A stretch of DNA of 64,000 nucleotides from Lachnospiraceae bacterium (GCA_910574285.1 CAJTAL010000005.1:105879-169878), one strand, 5' to 3'; numbered from the stretch's first letter, positions 17,317-28,860 are shown. A program made the numbers and translations. The notes: generated from the sequence alone by a model not told the origin.

Positions 17317-20300
17317 TTACTCCTCAATCAATCCCCTTATTCCATTTAACACATTTTTCACAACATCAAAGACATCCGTCCCCTTTTCTTTCCGGCTCTT
17401 ACCCTTCTTTTGATACACAAAACACGGAACTGAAGACTCGGTCCTGATGGACAATTCTCCTTTAAACTGCTCCAGCAGTTTCGGAATCCTGCAGGTATCT
17501 ATCTTCGCCTTCTCATACATAGTGAACTGATACGTCTCGCCTTTCTGTTCTATGGCAGTCACATATATGCTGTGAGCAAATGCTTTCAGGCTCGCGGCTT
17601 CCAGAAGCTTCTCCACTTTCTTAGGAAGATCTCCGAAACGGTCCGTCAATTCCTCAATCATATCTTCTTTCTCGTCTTCATTTTCAATCGCGGCAATCCG
17701 TTTGTATATATCCAGCTTCTGATACTCATTGGGAATATAAGAATCCGGAATGTATGCATCCACATTCAGTTCCAGCGTAGTGACGAAGTCTGTCTCCTCC
17801 ATCTCTCCCTTAAGAAGCTTCACTGCTTCATTGAGCATCTTACAATACATATCATAACCGACTGCCTCCATATGCCCGTGCTGTTCCGCTCCCAGCAGAT
17901 TCCCCGCTCCGCGGATCTCAAGATCCCGCATCGCGATCTTGAACCCGGAACCAAGATCCGTGAATTCACGGATTGCCGCCAGGCGCTTTTCCGCAACCTC
18001 TTTAAGCATCTTATCTCTTCGGTATAACAAAAACGCATATGCCATACGGTTGGAACGCCCTACTCTTCCCCTGAGCTGATATAACTGCGATAATCCCAAC
18101 CTGTCCGCGTCATGGATGATCATCGTATTTACGTTGGAGATATCAAGCCCCGTCTCTATGATCGTCGTAGAGACCAGCACATCGATCTCTCCGTTGATAA
18201 ATTCATACATGATCTTCTCCAACTGATGCTCCCGCATCTGTCCATGGGCGAACTCTACCGACGCTTCCGGAACCAGCTTCTGGACATGCGCCGTAATCTC
18301 TGCGATATCCTCTACCCGGTTATAGACATAATAGACCTGTCCCTGCCTCGCGCACTCCCGCTCGATGGCCTCGCGCACCATCTCGTCATTATACTCCATA
18401 ACATACGTCTGGATGGGCATACGGTCATTCGGCGCTTCTTCCAGAACACTCATGTCCCGGATTCCGATCAGACTCATATGAAGCGTCCGCGGAATCGGCG
18501 TCGCCGTCAGGGTCAGTACATCTACATTTTCCTTTAATTTCTTGATTTTCTCCTTATGCTGCACGCCAAACCGCTGCTCCTCGTCGATGATCAGAAGCCC
18601 CAGATCTTTGAACTTCAGATCGTCTCCAAGAACCCGGTGAGTCCCCACAACGATATCCACCAGTCCGCGCTTCGTATCCTCCACGGTCTTCTTCTGCTGT
18701 GCAGGCGTCCTGAATCTGCACATGAGATCCACTCTCACGGGAAAATCCTTCATACGCTGAAGGAATGTGTTATAGTGCTGCTGCGCCAGTATCGTAGTCG
18801 GCACAAGATACACTACCTGCTTATCCTCCTGCACGGCTTTGAACGCCGCCCGGATCGCGATCTCTGTCTTCCCATATCCTACGTCTCCGCAGATCAGGCG
18901 GTCCATGATCTTTTGACTCTGCATATCCCGCTTGACCGCTTCTATGGCAAGCAACTGGTCCTCTGTCTCCTCGAAGGGAAACATCTCCTCGAATTCTTTC
19001 TGCCAGATCGTATCTTCTCCGTAGATATAACCTTTTTGCTCCTGCCTCGCGGCATATAATTTTACCAGGTCTCTCGCGATCTCCCTCACTGCTCCCCGGA
19101 CCCGGGTCTTGGTCTTATTCCATTCCTGGGTTCCCAGGCGGTTAAGCTTCGGCTTTTTTGCGTCGGCGCTGGCGTATTTCTGAATCAGATCCATCTGTGT
19201 CGCCGGAATATAGAGATTACCGCCCTGGGCATATGAGATCTTCATATAATCCTTGGCAATCTTGTCCACCTCGATCTTCTCGATCCCCTGATAGATACCA
19301 AGTCCATGATTCTCATGTACGACGTAATCCCCGGGCTTCAATTCCGCAAAATCCTGAATCCTGCGACCTTCATAGAGCTTCCGCTTCTTCTTTTTCTTTA
19401 CTTTTCCGAATATATCCGTCTCAGAGATTACCGTATACTTCAGCATAGGATATTCATATCCCTCCGCAACATACCCGTATGCCGTCATGATCTCTCCGGG
19501 TTTTACTTCCCGGTCCATGTCGTCGCTGTAGTAACTGCTTAAGTTATAATCCCTCAGATCCTCCGCAAGCCTCTTTGCCCTGGTCCTGGAACCTGACAGA
19601 AGCACGGCTCTGTATCCGTTTCTCTTCAGACGCTTCAGATCCTGGGTCAGCATTTCAAAACTGCTGTTATACGGATTGACATTCTTCGTATGCAAACTGT
19701 AGGACTCCCTGGCCGCCAGTCCCTTACAGCGCATATCCAGGGCAAAAAAACCAACGCTGCTGTAGGCATTCATCTTCTCCGCTATCTCTTCCGTACTATA
19801 CAGCCGCACTTCCCCGTCTGTCAGCTCATACCCGCTCTCCACACGCTTCTTCTGAGCCTCCATAAATTCTTCTTCCACACCGCGCCCCTTTTCCAGCAGG
19901 CGAACGGGTTCGTCCAGAAATAATATCGTATCACCGGCCGGAAAATAATCGAGAAAGGATACCCTTCCTTCCTCTTCCCGCGGAAATTCTACGGCAGGAC
20001 AGATCGAGATCTCCTGCAGATTCTCGATCGACCGCTGAGTCTCCACATCGAAAGTACGGATAGAATCCACCTCGTCGTCCCATAATTCAACACGGACAGG
20101 CTGCTCCTCGGTCAGAGGATAGACATCCAGAATCCCTCCTCTTACCGCAAACTGCCCCGGACCTTCTATCTGTATCTCTCTGTCATATCCAAGCTCCGTA
20201 AGTCTCTCCTGCATGTCGTTAAGATGAATAACGCTGTCATTCTTTATATGAAGGATCTTCGAAGCAATCACTTCCTTTGGGAGCAGTGAATCCATAAAAG

Positions 20301-20661
20301 CGTCGAAACTCGTTACGACTGTAAGAGGTTCTCCTTCCGTCACCGCCTGTATCACTTCCATACGCTGTCTTGTCAGCTCCTTGCTCCGAAGATCAGCCTG
20401 GTAAAACAACAAGTCCTTTGCCGGATACAGATACGTCCGGGGATCCAAAAAGCGATATTCTTCATAGACCTGCTTCGCTTTAGATTCACTGGAACAAGCG
20501 ATAACCTTGTATCTCAGGCTACCGCTCAGTGCATACATCATATGTGTCTTCTGGGAATTCACACATCCGCAGATCCGTATCATTCCCCGGTCTTTCATCC
20601 GACTCTTATAGAGTTCATCGAACTCTGCCAGTTCATTCAGTGGCCTTATCAAGGCTTGCAT
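17317..20661 (-). CDS. mfd: Transcription-repair coupling factor Mfd
   Basis: 1114 aa, slightly shorter than most Mfd proteins. UvrB-homology region at the N-terminus, RNA polymerase interaction domain ([20 protein letters not shown]), helicase motor with Walker [22 protein letters not shown] Walker [13 protein letters not shown] and QLRGRVGRS, and a C-terminal TRCF domain. Mfd displaces RNA polymerase stalled at DNA damage and recruits UvrA. Overlaps the end of pth by 29 bp, the conserved pth-mfd coupling of Firmicutes. Confidence 0.97.
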   Translation of the reverse strand: MQALIRPLNELAEFDELYKSRMKDRGMIRICGCVNSQKTHMMYALSGSLRYKVIACSSESKAKQVYEEYRFLDPRTYLYPAKDLLFYQADLRSKELTRQRMEVIQAVTEGEPLTVVTSFDAFMDSLLPKEVIASKILHIKNDSVIHLNDMQERLTELGYDREIQIEGPGQFAVRGGILDVYPLTEEQPVRVELWDDEVDSIRTFDVETQRSIENLQEISICPAVEFPREEEGRVSFLDYFPAGDTILFLDEPVRLLEKGRGVEEEFMEAQKKRVESGYELTDGEVRLYSTEEIAEKMNAYSSVGFFALDMRCKGLAARESYSLHTKNVNPYNSSFEMLTQDLKRLKRNGYRAVLLSGSRTRAKRLAEDLRDYNLSSYYSDDMDREVKPGEIMTAYGYVAEGYEYPMLKYTVISETDIFGKVKKKKKRKLYEGRRIQDFAELKPGDYVVHENHGLGIYQGIEKIEVDKIAKDYMKISYAQGGNLYIPATQMDLIQKYASADAKKPKLNRLGTQEWNKTKTRVRGAVREIARDLVKLYAARQEQKGYIYGEDTIWQKEFEEMFPFEETEDQLLAIEAVKRDMQSQKIMDRLICGDVGYGKTEIAIRAAFKAVQEDKQVVYLVPTTILAQQHYNTFLQRMKDFPVRVDLMCRFRTPAQQKKTVEDTKRGLVDIVVGTHRVLGDDLKFKDLGLLIIDEEQRFGVQHKEKIKKLKENVDVLTLTATPIPRTLHMSLIGIRDMSVLEEAPNDRMPIQTYVMEYNDEMVREAIERECARQGQVYYVYNRVEDIAEITAHVQKLVPEASVEFAHGQMREHQLEKIMYEFINGEIDVLVSTTIIETGLDISNVNTMIIHDADRLGLSQLYQLRGRVGRSNRMAYAFLLYRRDKMLKEVAEKRLAAIREFTDLGSGFKIAMRDLEIRGAGNLLGAEQHGHMEAVGYDMYCKMLNEAVKLLKGEMEETDFVTTLELNVDAYIPDSYIPNEYQKLDIYKRIAAIENEDEKEDMIEELTDRFGDLPKKVEKLLEAASLKAFAHSIYVTAIEQKGETYQFTMYEKAKIDTCRIPKLLEQFKGELSIRTESSVPCFVYQKKGKSRKEKGTDVFDVVKNVLNGIRGLIEE

Positions 20662-21247
20662 TCTTTCCCTCCTTAGGCTTTATTTTCCTGTTATATTCAT
20701 TCATAGCCGCATCCGTCCTGCCATTCATTATCATTGTAACGGCCCTGATTGCCTTCTGATATCCCTCTTCTATAATTTCCCTGTCTTCTTTGGAGAAATG
20801 ACCCAATACATAACTGGCAAGGTCATACCCCTTCGGCTTCTCGCCTACTCCCACTTTGATCCGCGGAAATACTTCCGTGCCAAGATGTGAGATGATACTC
20901 TTAATACCATTATGTCCCCCTGCACTCCCTTTCTTACGAATACGAAGCTGTCCTACATCGAGGCTTACATCATCATAAATTACGATAATCTCTTTCTCCT
21001 CATCTACTTTATAATAATCTACAAGAGCTCCCACACTCTCTCCGCTCTGATTCATATAGGTCTGCGGCTTTACCAGGATGACCTTCTGCCCCTCTATAAT
21101 ACCCTTCCCGATCAGGGAACGGTTCTTTCTTCTGTCTACAGGTATATTATATTGGGACGCAAGAGCGTCTATGACATCGAATCCCACATTATGCCTGGTC
21201 CCCTGATATGCAAGAGTAGGATTCCCAAGACCTGCTATAATAAACAT
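20633..21247 (-). CDS. pth: Peptidyl-tRNA hydrolase
   Basis: 204 aa from ATG 21247, preceded by AGAGGTGAAAGA; an in-frame extension of 41 codons upstream is not conserved family sequence. Hydrolyses peptidyl-tRNA released from stalled ribosomes. FIIAGLGNPTLAYQGTRHNVGF contains the catalytic His; PQTYMNQSGESVG, YDDVSLDVGQLRIRKKGSAGGHNG and PRIKVGVGEKP are the remaining signature blocks. Overlaps mfd by 29 bp. Confidence 0.97.
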   Translation of the reverse strand: MFIIAGLGNPTLAYQGTRHNVGFDVIDALASQYNIPVDRRKNRSLIGKGIIEGQKVILVKPQTYMNQSGESVGALVDYYKVDEEKEIIVIYDDVSLDVGQLRIRKKGSAGGHNGIKSIISHLGTEVFPRIKVGVGEKPKGYDLASYVLGHFSKEDREIIEEGYQKAIRAVTMIMNGRTDAAMNEYNRKIKPKEGKNASLDKATE

Positions 21248-21399
21248 TCTTTCACCTCTGTTCCTATCCAGATTATCCACAGTAAAAAACATTATACTAA
21301 AAGTAAAGGGATTTGTCACGTAAAAGACACGAATAATTTTCCTTCTTTGCTCATACATTATAAAAAACAAATATATTTTACTCGATACGGGGGGTTTTT

Positions 21400-21831
21400 A
21401 TGAGTTCCAAAACAAAAATAGTCGTATTGCATATGAAAGAGATCATCTATACCGCAGTCTTTGCCACACTGGCAATCGTACTAATCCTGCTGCTGCTTTT
21501 TATGTTCCTTCCCCAAAATAAAGAAACCAAATCTAACGAAGAGAAATACATGCCCGGAATCTATACTTCAACCGTCACGCTGAATAATACCGCTCTTGAG
21601 GTGGAAGTAACGGTTGACGAGTCACATATAAATTCTATACGCTTCTCTAACCTGGACGATACCGTAGCCGCTATGTTTCCGCTGATCCAACCGGCAATCG
21701 AGGATATCGCCGAACAAGTGTATGACAATCAATCCCTGGAAAATATACAGTATTCCGAAGAAAATCCATATACTTCACAGATTATCTTAGACGCCATCGG
21801 AGACGCGCTCAAAAAAGCCGAAGCACACTAG
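21400..21831 (+). CDS. Single-pass membrane protein of unknown function
   Basis: 143 aa. A membrane helix at about residues 15-40 is followed by an extracytoplasmic domain with PGIYTSTVTLNNTALEVEVT and VDESHINSIRFSNLDD. This reads like the beta-strand pattern of small FMN-binding-like domains, but I see no flavin-attachment motif, so no function is assigned. Strong ribosome-binding site (GGGGGG) just before ATG 21400. Divergent from pth, convergent with the next small gene. Confidence 0.75.
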   Translation: MSSKTKIVVLHMKEIIYTAVFATLAIVLILLLLFMFLPQNKETKSNEEKYMPGIYTSTVTLNNTALEVEVTVDESHINSIRFSNLDDTVAAMFPLIQPAIEDIAEQVYDNQSLENIQYSEENPYTSQIILDAIGDALKKAEAH

Positions 21832-21869
21832 TGTTTCGACTTTTTCTTTGTCATAACATGCAGAAAGAT

Positions 21870-22133
21870 TTACCCTTCTACCACCAGATACCTTCCGCCC
21901 GGAATCGCAAATACTTCCGACGCCTCTTCAAGGGCCTCGTCAGACATTCCTTTCATATCCACGCCTTCTTCTTCAAGGAACTCTCTGACTTCACGGATAC
22001 TCTCGAATACAACTGCCATACAATCCTCAAGAAATGCTTCCGCCTCTTCCAAAGTCTCTGCTACCGGCTCATCAAACAACTGCCCCTGGTTTTTGATAAA
22101 TGCCTTCAGGCAATCTTCATCATACTCATACAT
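21870..22133 (-). CDS. Small acidic protein of unknown function
   Basis: 87 aa from ATG 22133, which follows GGAGGAACCGAGGAG; a longer frame begins upstream but overlaps the phosphatase gene. Strongly acidic and helical (ETLEEAEAFLEDCMAVVF, EFLEEEGVDMKGMSDEALEE). No known domain recognised. Sits 31 bp after the HAD phosphatase gene, probably cotranscribed with it. Confidence 0.65.
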   Translation of the reverse strand: MYEYDEDCLKAFIKNQGQLFDEPVAETLEEAEAFLEDCMAVVFESIREVREFLEEEGVDMKGMSDEALEEASEVFAIPGGRYLVVEG

Positions 22134-22164
22134 CTCCTCGGTTCCTCCCTTAGCAATTTTCTTT

Positions 22165-22815
22165 TTACACAAAGCGCAAAAGTTCTTCGGGTTTATCAAT
22201 GACCGTCTCTGCTCCGGCTTTCAGCAAAGTTTCCCGGTTCCTGAATCCCCAGGTTACGCCTACGGTCCTGACTTTTGCATTCTTTCCCGTCAGGATATCT
22301 ACTTCCGAATCGCCTGCATACAGACACTCTTCTCCTGATATCTGCATCCTCTCAAGCAGCCTGAACACCCCCTCCGGATCCGGTTTCCTCGCAATCCCTT
22401 CCTGCTGTCCCTCGATACAGTCAAATACTCCTTCTCCGAATATCTCCCGAACCACCTTCACCGTCTGCCGGTGGGGCTTATTCGACAGTACGGCAAGCCT
22501 GACATTCTTCTTTTTTAATGCTTCAAGCATCTCTGTTATGCCTTCATAGGGTATTACATGATATGTACAATTGGCGTCAAATATACGCCCGTAAATCTCC
22601 ATACCCTCGTTAAGCCTGCTGCCGCTTACTTCCCCTGCCGCCTCAAGAGACCGCTCCATCAGTACTCTGGCGCCGTTGCCTACAAACCTCCGGCATTCAT
22701 CCGCGGTGATAGCGGGAAGCCCCATCTCTTTTAATGTCTCTCCCACAGAAAAAGTCAGGGATTCCAGTGTGTCAGTCAATGTTCCATCCAGGTCAAATAT
22801 GCATGCTTTCATCAT
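22165..22815 (-). CDS. HAD-family phosphatase (phosphoglycolate phosphatase-like)
   Basis: 216 aa from ATG 22815 (a second ATG follows at 22812; GGAGGATATTT precedes both). HAD motif I is CIFDLDGTLTDT, motif II LAVLSNKPH, motif III/Lys RKPDPEGVFRLL, and motif IV YAGDSEVDILTGKNA. Cap type and length match Gph-type phosphatases (phosphoglycolate or pyrophosphate), but substrate cannot be told apart by sequence. Confidence 0.93.
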   Translation of the reverse strand: MMKACIFDLDGTLTDTLESLTFSVGETLKEMGLPAITADECRRFVGNGARVLMERSLEAAGEVSGSRLNEGMEIYGRIFDANCTYHVIPYEGITEMLEALKKKNVRLAVLSNKPHRQTVKVVREIFGEGVFDCIEGQQEGIARKPDPEGVFRLLERMQISGEECLYAGDSEVDILTGKNAKVRTVGVTWGFRNRETLLKAGAETVIDKPEELLRFV

Positions 22816-22912
22816 ATAAATATCCTCCATGCCTTTATCATAGTATAGACATACATAAAATGCAAGCAGAGATGTGAGCATACTTAGATAATTTATGTCT
22901 TACCAGAGGACG

Positions 22913-22955
22913 CAGATTGAAACGGAAAGCTATAATATCCTTCCGCTTCAATCTG
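22913..22955. repeat. Hairpin downstream of sigG
   Basis: Inverted repeat CAGATTGAAaCGGAA / TTCCGcTTCAATCTG with an 11-12 base loop. It lies between the stop of sigG and the phosphatase start and has no T run, so it may be an mRNA-stabilising end or a weak terminator. Confidence 0.45.
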
Positions 22956-23044
22956 CTGTTTACTGGCTTAGGTGTAAAAAAAGCTTCAATGTTTGCTTTC
23001 CGAGCCATCTTAAGACTTCGCAAGTACAACATACACTGTAGGAA

Positions 23045-23821
23045 TCAGGAAAGGTACTGACGCATTACGCGGAGGGCGTTTTTTTCAAGGCGGCTGACCT
23101 GGGCCTGGGAGATCTGGATCTGTTCGGCCACCTCCATCTGGGTCTTGCCTTCGAAGAAGCGAAGTTTTATAATGTAACGCTCCCGCGGGTCTAAGTGTTC
23201 CATGGCGGCTTCCAGCGACAAATCCTCCACCCACTTTTCTTCTTTGTTCTTGGTGTCGCTGATCTGATCCATCACATAGAGAGCGTCTCCTCCGTCGTTA
23301 TAGACAGGTTCCTGCAGGCTCACAGGTACCTGGATCGCGTCCAGGGCAAAGACGATATCTTCCTTGGATATTCCGATCTCCTCCGCGATCTCCTGGACGG
23401 TGGGTTCTTTTAAGTTCCGCTTTACGTAGTTTTCCTTTGCGTAGATCGCCTTATATGCCGTATCCCGCAGCGAACGGCTGACACGGATAGAGTTATTGTC
23501 CCGCATGTACCGCCTGATCTCACCGATGATCATAGGGACAGCGTAAGTAGAAAACTTTACATCCAGCTCTGTATTAAAGTTATTAATCGCCTTGATCAGG
23601 CCGATGCACCCTATCTGGAACAAATCGTCCGGATTCTCATTGCTTCCTCCGAAACGCTTGATCACGCTTAGCACAAGCCGAAGATTTCCCTTGATATACT
23701 CTTCCTTCGCTTCTGTGTCGCCCGCTTTGATGCGCGCAATTAAAGCTTCCTTCTCCTCTTCATTAAGGACCGGAAGCTTCGCCGTATTTACTCCGCATAT
23801 TTCTACCTTTCCCTGTGCCAT
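23045..23821 (-). CDS. sigG: Forespore sigma factor sigma-G
   Basis: 258 aa from ATG 23821 (GGAGGATTTT upstream). KVEICGVNTAKLPVL at the N-terminus is the hallmark of sigma-G; region 2 has GNLRLVLSVIKRF and FSTYAVPMIIGEIRRY, region 4 has GKTQMEVAEQIQISQAQVSR. Directs late forespore transcription. In most spore formers it directly follows sigE; here a beta-CASP nuclease gene stands between them. Confidence 0.96.
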   Translation of the reverse strand: MAQGKVEICGVNTAKLPVLNEEEKEALIARIKAGDTEAKEEYIKGNLRLVLSVIKRFGGSNENPDDLFQIGCIGLIKAINNFNTELDVKFSTYAVPMIIGEIRRYMRDNNSIRVSRSLRDTAYKAIYAKENYVKRNLKEPTVQEIAEEIGISKEDIVFALDAIQVPVSLQEPVYNDGGDALYVMDQISDTKNKEEKWVEDLSLEAAMEHLDPRERYIIKLRFFEGKTQMEVAEQIQISQAQVSRLEKNALRVMRQYLS

Positions 23822-23954
23822 AACCGAAAATCCTCCTACCAAACGAATAAATATGAATCTTTGTATAGTAAAATGATTCTCATTTGGCAGGAGTCATATT
23901 CGTAAAACGAAAAAATAAAAAAAGTTTTAGTCCTTGACAAAAGGATTTCGTTAA

Positions 23955-25562
23955 TCAGCGATCCCACTTATCCGCCAGGTTCTGGATCTGGGTCTCGAAT
24001 TTTGCCAGCTCTTTATTCGCCAGCCCTTCATTTTTGTAGACCACCTCAAGCAGCCTCTTTGCCGCCGCAACCACACGCTGGAATGCGAGTACAGCACGTG
24101 TAACGACCGGTTTTTCCGCCGCTTTCTTCGGTGTCTTCACTCCCTCCGTCACGATCTCGTTCGTCAGCAGGTCTATCATACCTCCGGAATACGGCGCGAA
24201 TGTCGGGCATCCGAATTTTTCTTCTACCAGTTCTGCAAAATGATCTGTGACCGTATCCTCTCCATGGACCACGACCACCCGCTCCGGCGTATTCTCGAAT
24301 CCGCCAAGCCAGTCTAACAATCCGTTCATATCCGCATGGCCGCTGATACCTCTCAGTATCTCAATCCTCGCATTGACCGTGATATTTTCACCGAACAGCT
24401 TCACACTCTCCGCGCCTTCGATTAATTTGCGTCCCAGCGTCCCAACTGCCTGATATCCTACAAAGCAAATGGTACACTCCCGGCGCCACAGATTATGCTT
24501 CAGATGATGCCGGATCCGTCCTGCCTCGCACATGCCGGATGCCGACAGGATTACCTTTGGTTTCTCATCGAAATTAATCATCCTGGACTCATCACTGGTA
24601 ATCGTCGTCTTAAGCCCCGGGAACAATAACGGATTGATTCCCCGTTCTACCAGAGCCATCGCTTCCTCGTCAAAGCAGGACTTTACATTCTTGTTAAATA
24701 CGTTGGTCGCCCCTATCGCCAGAGGACTGTCCACGTAGACCTCGAATCCCGGAAATTCCGGCAGCATATTCTTCTCCTTGATCTCACGGATAAAGTACAG
24801 AATCTCCTGCGTACGGCCTACCGCAAATGACGGAATGACTACGTTGCCGCCTCTTGCGAACGTCTCTCTTAAGATTCTCGTAAATTCTCCCACGTAGTCC
24901 GGCAGATCTGTCCCGTGAGTCCGGTCGCCGTATGTAGACTCGATTACAATATAATCGGCCTCCTTCACTTTTTGGGGTTCCTTGATAATAGGCTGGTTGG
25001 CATTGCCTACATCGCCGGAGAATACGATCTTCTTCGTAACCCCGTCTTCCGTAACCCACACCTCAATACTTGCCGACCCCAGCAGATGCCCCATATCATG
25101 GAACTGTACGTCGATTCCTTCACACAGGGTAATCCTCTGTTCATAGTCGCAGGGCGCCAACAGCTTGATGGCCGCATCCGCATCCGCCATCGTATACATG
25201 GGTTCAAACTCTTCTTCTCCGCTTCTTCTTCCCTTTCGGTTCCGCCATTCTGCTTCAAATTCCTGAATGTGGGCGCTGTCACGGAGCATGATATTACACA
25301 AGTCCGATGTAGCAAAAGTACTGACAATCTCTCCCTGAAAACCGTGTTTGCATAAAAGCGGGATTTTTCCTGAGTGATCAATATGTGCATGTGTCAGCAG
25401 AACAAAATCAATCTGATTGGCGGGAACAGGGATTTCCTGATTCTCATATAAATCTGGTCCCTGCTCCATACCGCAGTCTATCAGAATGTTCTTCCCGCAT
25501 GCGCTTAAGTAATGGCAGCTTCCGGTTACTTCGTGTGCTGCCCCTATAAAGCTTAGTCTCAT
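23955..25562 (-). CDS. Metallo-beta-lactamase fold beta-CASP RNA-processing nuclease
   Basis: 535 aa. The metallo-beta-lactamase motif LLTHAHIDHSGKIP binds two zinc ions; MGHLLGSASIEV and FSGDVGNANQPI are further ligands. The beta-CASP domain has ESTYGDRTH, IPSFAVGRTQEIL and ASGMCEAGRIRHHL, then GISGHADMNGLLDWL and VVVHGEDTV. YSH1/CPSF73-like bacterial members process RNA. The C-terminus (about 455-535) is a helical extension with RAVLAFQRVVAAAKRLLEVV. Lies between sigE and sigG, 120 bp after sigE. Confidence 0.93.
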   Translation of the reverse strand: MRLSFIGAAHEVTGSCHYLSACGKNILIDCGMEQGPDLYENQEIPVPANQIDFVLLTHAHIDHSGKIPLLCKHGFQGEIVSTFATSDLCNIMLRDSAHIQEFEAEWRNRKGRRSGEEEFEPMYTMADADAAIKLLAPCDYEQRITLCEGIDVQFHDMGHLLGSASIEVWVTEDGVTKKIVFSGDVGNANQPIIKEPQKVKEADYIVIESTYGDRTHGTDLPDYVGEFTRILRETFARGGNVVIPSFAVGRTQEILYFIREIKEKNMLPEFPGFEVYVDSPLAIGATNVFNKNVKSCFDEEAMALVERGINPLLFPGLKTTITSDESRMINFDEKPKVILSASGMCEAGRIRHHLKHNLWRRECTICFVGYQAVGTLGRKLIEGAESVKLFGENITVNARIEILRGISGHADMNGLLDWLGGFENTPERVVVVHGEDTVTDHFAELVEEKFGCPTFAPYSGGMIDLLTNEIVTEGVKTPKKAAEKPVVTRAVLAFQRVVAAAKRLLEVVYKNEGLANKELAKFETQIQNLADKWDR

Positions 25563-25682
25563 GCTTTCATCCCCTTTTTATTTCATTATATCATTATTTA
25601 CAGGGAATTACTACGAATACTTTTCTATTTCTCGTTAATTTTTCTGAATTTTCTTAAATATATTTGCTTTTATACATCTTTT

Positions 25683-26423
25683 CTACGAATATTTTACCAT
25701 TTCCCGCTTCAGTCTCTGCATAATCTTCTTCTCCAGTCTTGATATGTATGACTGTGAGATACCCAGCATATCCGCCACTTCCTTCTGGGTTCTCTCCTCT
25801 CCGTCCGGCATTCCAAGCCCAAAACGCATCTTGATAATCGTCCGCTCCCTGCCCGACAAACGGCTTAAAGCCTTGATCAACAACTTACGCTCCACTTCAT
25901 TTTCCAGGTCTTTGTAAATCGTATCCTCGTCCGTCCCAAGAATATCTGACAGAAGCAGCTCGTTGCCGTCCCAGTCTACATTCAGCGGCTCGTCGATGGA
26001 TACTTCCATCTTCGTCTTGTTATTTCTACGCAGATACATCAGAATCTCATTCTCGATACATCTGGATGCATAAGTCGCAAGCTTGATATTCTTATCGGGA
26101 TTAAAGGTATTGATCGCCTTGATAAGCCCTATCGTTCCGATGGAAATCAGGTCTTCGACCCCGACCCCAGTGTTATCAAATTTTTTCGCTATATACACCA
26201 CCAGCCGCAGGTTATGCTCGATCAAAAGTTTCCTTGCCTTCTCGTCGTCTTCTGACCCCAGATCGTTGATAGCGGCCGTCTCTTCCCGCGTATCCAGCGG
26301 CGCCGGCAATATATCCGATCCGCCGATATAATGAACATCCCTCTTATCCGGGAAAAATAATGTCCGTAAATCCGGAACTACTTTTAGTTTAAATTGGTGT
26401 GGTACTGCCACTCTGATTACCAT
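25683..26423 (-). CDS. sigE: Mother-cell sigma factor sigma-E (pro-form)
   Basis: 246 aa. Begins with a pro-sequence of about 25-30 residues before [15 protein letters not shown], the place where SpoIIGA cleaves. Region 2: [16 protein letters not shown] and [20 protein letters not shown]; region 4: [20 protein letters not shown]. Drives early mother-cell genes, including cotJ-type operons. It overlaps spoIIGA by 35 bp. Confidence 0.97.
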   Translation of the reverse strand: MVIRVAVPHQFKLKVVPDLRTLFFPDKRDVHYIGGSDILPAPLDTREETAAINDLGSEDDEKARKLLIEHNLRLVVYIAKKFDNTGVGVEDLISIGTIGLIKAINTFNPDKNIKLATYASRCIENEILMYLRRNNKTKMEVSIDEPLNVDWDGNELLLSDILGTDEDTIYKDLENEVERKLLIKALSRLSGRERTIIKMRFGLGMPDGEERTQKEVADMLGISQSYISRLEKKIMQRLKREMVKYS

Positions 26424-27216
26424 AATCTACTCCTCCTATTAAGACGTCAGGATTTAAAATCATCTCATAACGGTCAGCCGTCATATCCTCCTCACAGATG
26501 GCCGCCAGCGGTCTTTCAATCCATTCCTTTTCTTTTCTGCATACATACATCCCATCCAGCGTGATTAACGGCATTACACCTTCCGCTTTTCCGATAGAGT
26601 GATATGGAATATAACGTATTCCTGCCATGTCATCTTCTCCCCATAGTTCCATCACTGCTTTCTTATCAATAATACTGACCGGTTTTCCTGTAACCGCGTC
26701 TCTTAGACTGTTGCCTGTATCAATCAGCGCCTGCACTTTCCGGCTCTTCCCGCCCTTTAAAAGCACCACCTGGCACCGATATCCTCTATGCCCTGCCAGA
26801 TAAGAGATCAGGTTCCATATGGCGGACACAATATAATAACTCGCGGCCGCCAGTACAAAGAAAACACTGCCTATTCGTACATACTGTCCAAGGAATTGGA
26901 ATACCCCGCCTGTCAGGAAACCGCTGATATACAGCAGGATAAAAGCCTGCAGAAACTCTCTTTTTCCTTTGATCCCAATCCCTGCCTTTATCATCACGGC
27001 ATTTGCCAGGCTATGGAACAGTATGAATTTTACAGACGCATACGGAATCGGCAACACTACGATCAGACAGGTCAGGAGCGCCCCGGACAATGCCCCGAGA
27101 AAGATACGCCTGTAGGATACCCTGCTTCCCGACATCTTGCGGACAGCCGCAAGAAGAAAAAAATCCATCGTAACATTTACCAGAAAGAATACGTCTATGT
27201 ACAATTCATAGTGCAC
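26389..27216 (-). CDS. spoIIGA: Sporulation sigma-E processing aspartic protease SpoIIGA
   Basis: About 275 aa from a GTG at 27216 ([19 protein letters not shown] follows); GGAAGGTGGAG lies just upstream, and the 12-codon longer ATG start lacks a ribosome-binding site. Five N-terminal membrane helices, then a cytosolic aspartic protease domain with [13 protein letters not shown] as the active-site DTG. Cleaves pro-sigma-E at the septal membrane. Translationally coupled to sigE. Confidence 0.93.
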   Translation of the reverse strand: MHYELYIDVFFLVNVTMDFFLLAAVRKMSGSRVSYRRIFLGALSGALLTCLIVVLPIPYASVKFILFHSLANAVMIKAGIGIKGKREFLQAFILLYISGFLTGGVFQFLGQYVRIGSVFFVLAAASYYIVSAIWNLISYLAGHRGYRCQVVLLKGGKSRKVQALIDTGNSLRDAVTGKPVSIIDKKAVMELWGEDDMAGIRYIPYHSIGKAEGVMPLITLDGMYVCRKEKEWIERPLAAICEEDMTADRYEMILNPDVLIGGVDYGNQSGSTTPI

Positions 27217-27252
27217 GCTCCACCTTCCTTCCTCTTCTACGATAAGTGACAC

Positions 27253-27612
27253 AAAATCGATTCGTACTTAAGCAAGTTTTATTATACGAGCCGGCGCAAA
27301 AAGATTTTGTCAGATGGTGGGACGAATCTTGAAATTCGTTCGACAGTTCCAATCAACCACAAGATATAGATTTTAAGAAAATGAATTTGTGGGAATCAGA
27401 GAAAACGAGATACAAGACTTTGTATCCTTTTTTGACACAAAAGAAAGAATTATAAGAGAATAAATGAAAAAATGCTGGGAGATTTTGTCAGATTTGTTCG
27501 AAACAGAAAGAAATTTGTAAAACAAAAGAAAATTGAAGCAATTACAAAAAGACCCGGACACTTCTTACCGTGTCCGAATCTCTGTATTTGATATGATATC
27601 TGCCTGTCCTTC
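27253..27612. other. Intergenic region between ftsZ and spoIIGA
   Basis: 360 bp, AT-rich. Apart from the ftsZ terminator at its right-hand end I see no gene. It should carry the promoter of spoIIGA-sigE (minus strand); TTGTCAGATTTG-type sequences occur but no clear Spo0A-controlled promoter could be fixed. Confidence 0.4.
27546..27576 (-). terminator. Rho-independent terminator after ftsZ
   Basis: CGGACAC / GTGTCCG stem (27555-27561, 27570-27576) followed on the minus strand by GGTCTTTTTG. It lies 37 bp past the ftsZ stop codon and ends the division cluster. Confidence 0.85.
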
Positions 27613-28860
27613 TTATCTTTTGAAGAAATCAGGTATCTTAATCGACTGCTCTTTTACTTTGCTAACCGGTGTTCTCGGCGTCTCCAATGTCGGAGCCGTT
27701 CCTCCTACCGGACGTCTCGGCATCGCCGCGGCTCCGCCGACATTGCCCTTCGGCGCCTGCGCCATTCCAAAATCCAATCTCGGAGAAACCTGTCCGCCTG
27801 CCGGCATGCCTCTGTCGTATCCGACGCCCTGCATACCTGCACCGCCGTGAGGCATAGCGCCGTTCCGAGGCGTCTCAAGCCTAGACTTCAATTTGGATGC
27901 ACTGCCGCCCACATTATGAAGACCTGTCGCGATTACGGTAATCGTCGCTTCATCTGTCCTGGCATCGTCATACATCGCGCCGAAAATGATATTCGCGTCT
28001 TCTCCCGCAAGATCCTGTACATATTCGGCCGCATCGGACGCATCCATCAGAGTAATATCACCGGACACATTGATAATGACATGCGACGCACCGGCAATCG
28101 TCGTCTCAAGCAGCGGACTGGAAACCGCCTGCTTTACTGCCTCCAACGCTTTGTCATCGCCGCGTCCCTGTCCGATACCGATATGCGCGATACCCTTATC
28201 CGTCATAACAGTCTGAACATCGGCAAAATCCAGGTTAATCAGCGCCGGTACGTTGATCAGATCTGTAATGCCCTGAATACCCTGCTGCAATACCTCGTCC
28301 GCCTTCTTAAGAGCCTCAGGCATCGTAGTACGTCTGTCAACTACTTCAAGCAATTTATCGTTCGGGATAACAATCAGTGTATCCACGCTCTCTTTCAACT
28401 TTTCAATCCCTGACAACGCATTATTCATACGTGTCTTGGATTCAAAACGGAAAGGCTTCGTCACGACTCCGACCGTCAGCGCCCCCTGCTCCTTCGCTAT
28501 CTTTGCAACCACAGGCGTAGCACCGGTTCCGGTTCCGCCGCCCATACCGCAGGTTACGAATACCATGTCCGCGCCTTTTAATGCGGACGATACTTCCTCG
28601 GCACTCTCCTCCGCAGCTTTCTCGCCGATCTCCGGCCTTGCTCCTGCTCCAAGCCCTTTCGTAATCTTCTCACCGATCTGCATAAGCGTCGGCGCCTTGC
28701 ACAGTTGTAATGCCTGCTTATCTGTATTAATAGCAATAAATTCAACACCGGCAATCTGTTCATCGATCATTCGGTTCACGGCATTGTTACCGCCGCCGCC
28801 GACTCCAACAACAATTATCTTCGCCGCCGCTTCTGATTCATTCGTCTTAATTTCTAGCAA
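27613..28860 (-). CDS. ftsZ: Cell division GTPase FtsZ
   Basis: 415 aa. Nucleotide-binding [12 protein letters not shown], tubulin signature [16 protein letters not shown]7 loop [11 protein letters not shown]. After the core comes a Gly/Pro/Met-rich linker (about 320-395) and the conserved C-terminal peptide IKIPDFFKR that binds membrane tethers and SepF. Polymerises into the Z ring. Last gene of the minus-strand division cluster. Confidence 0.98.
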   Translation of the reverse strand: MLEIKTNESEAAAKIIVVGVGGGGNNAVNRMIDEQIAGVEFIAINTDKQALQLCKAPTLMQIGEKITKGLGAGARPEIGEKAAEESAEEVSSALKGADMVFVTCGMGGGTGTGATPVVAKIAKEQGALTVGVVTKPFRFESKTRMNNALSGIEKLKESVDTLIVIPNDKLLEVVDRRTTMPEALKKADEVLQQGIQGITDLINVPALINLDFADVQTVMTDKGIAHIGIGQGRGDDKALEAVKQAVSSPLLETTIAGASHVIINVSGDITLMDASDAAEYVQDLAGEDANIIFGAMYDDARTDEATITVIATGLHNVGGSASKLKSRLETPRNGAMPHGGAGMQGVGYDRGMPAGGQVSPRLDFGMAQAPKGNVGGAAAMPRRPVGGTAPTLETPRTPVSKVKEQSIKIPDFFKR

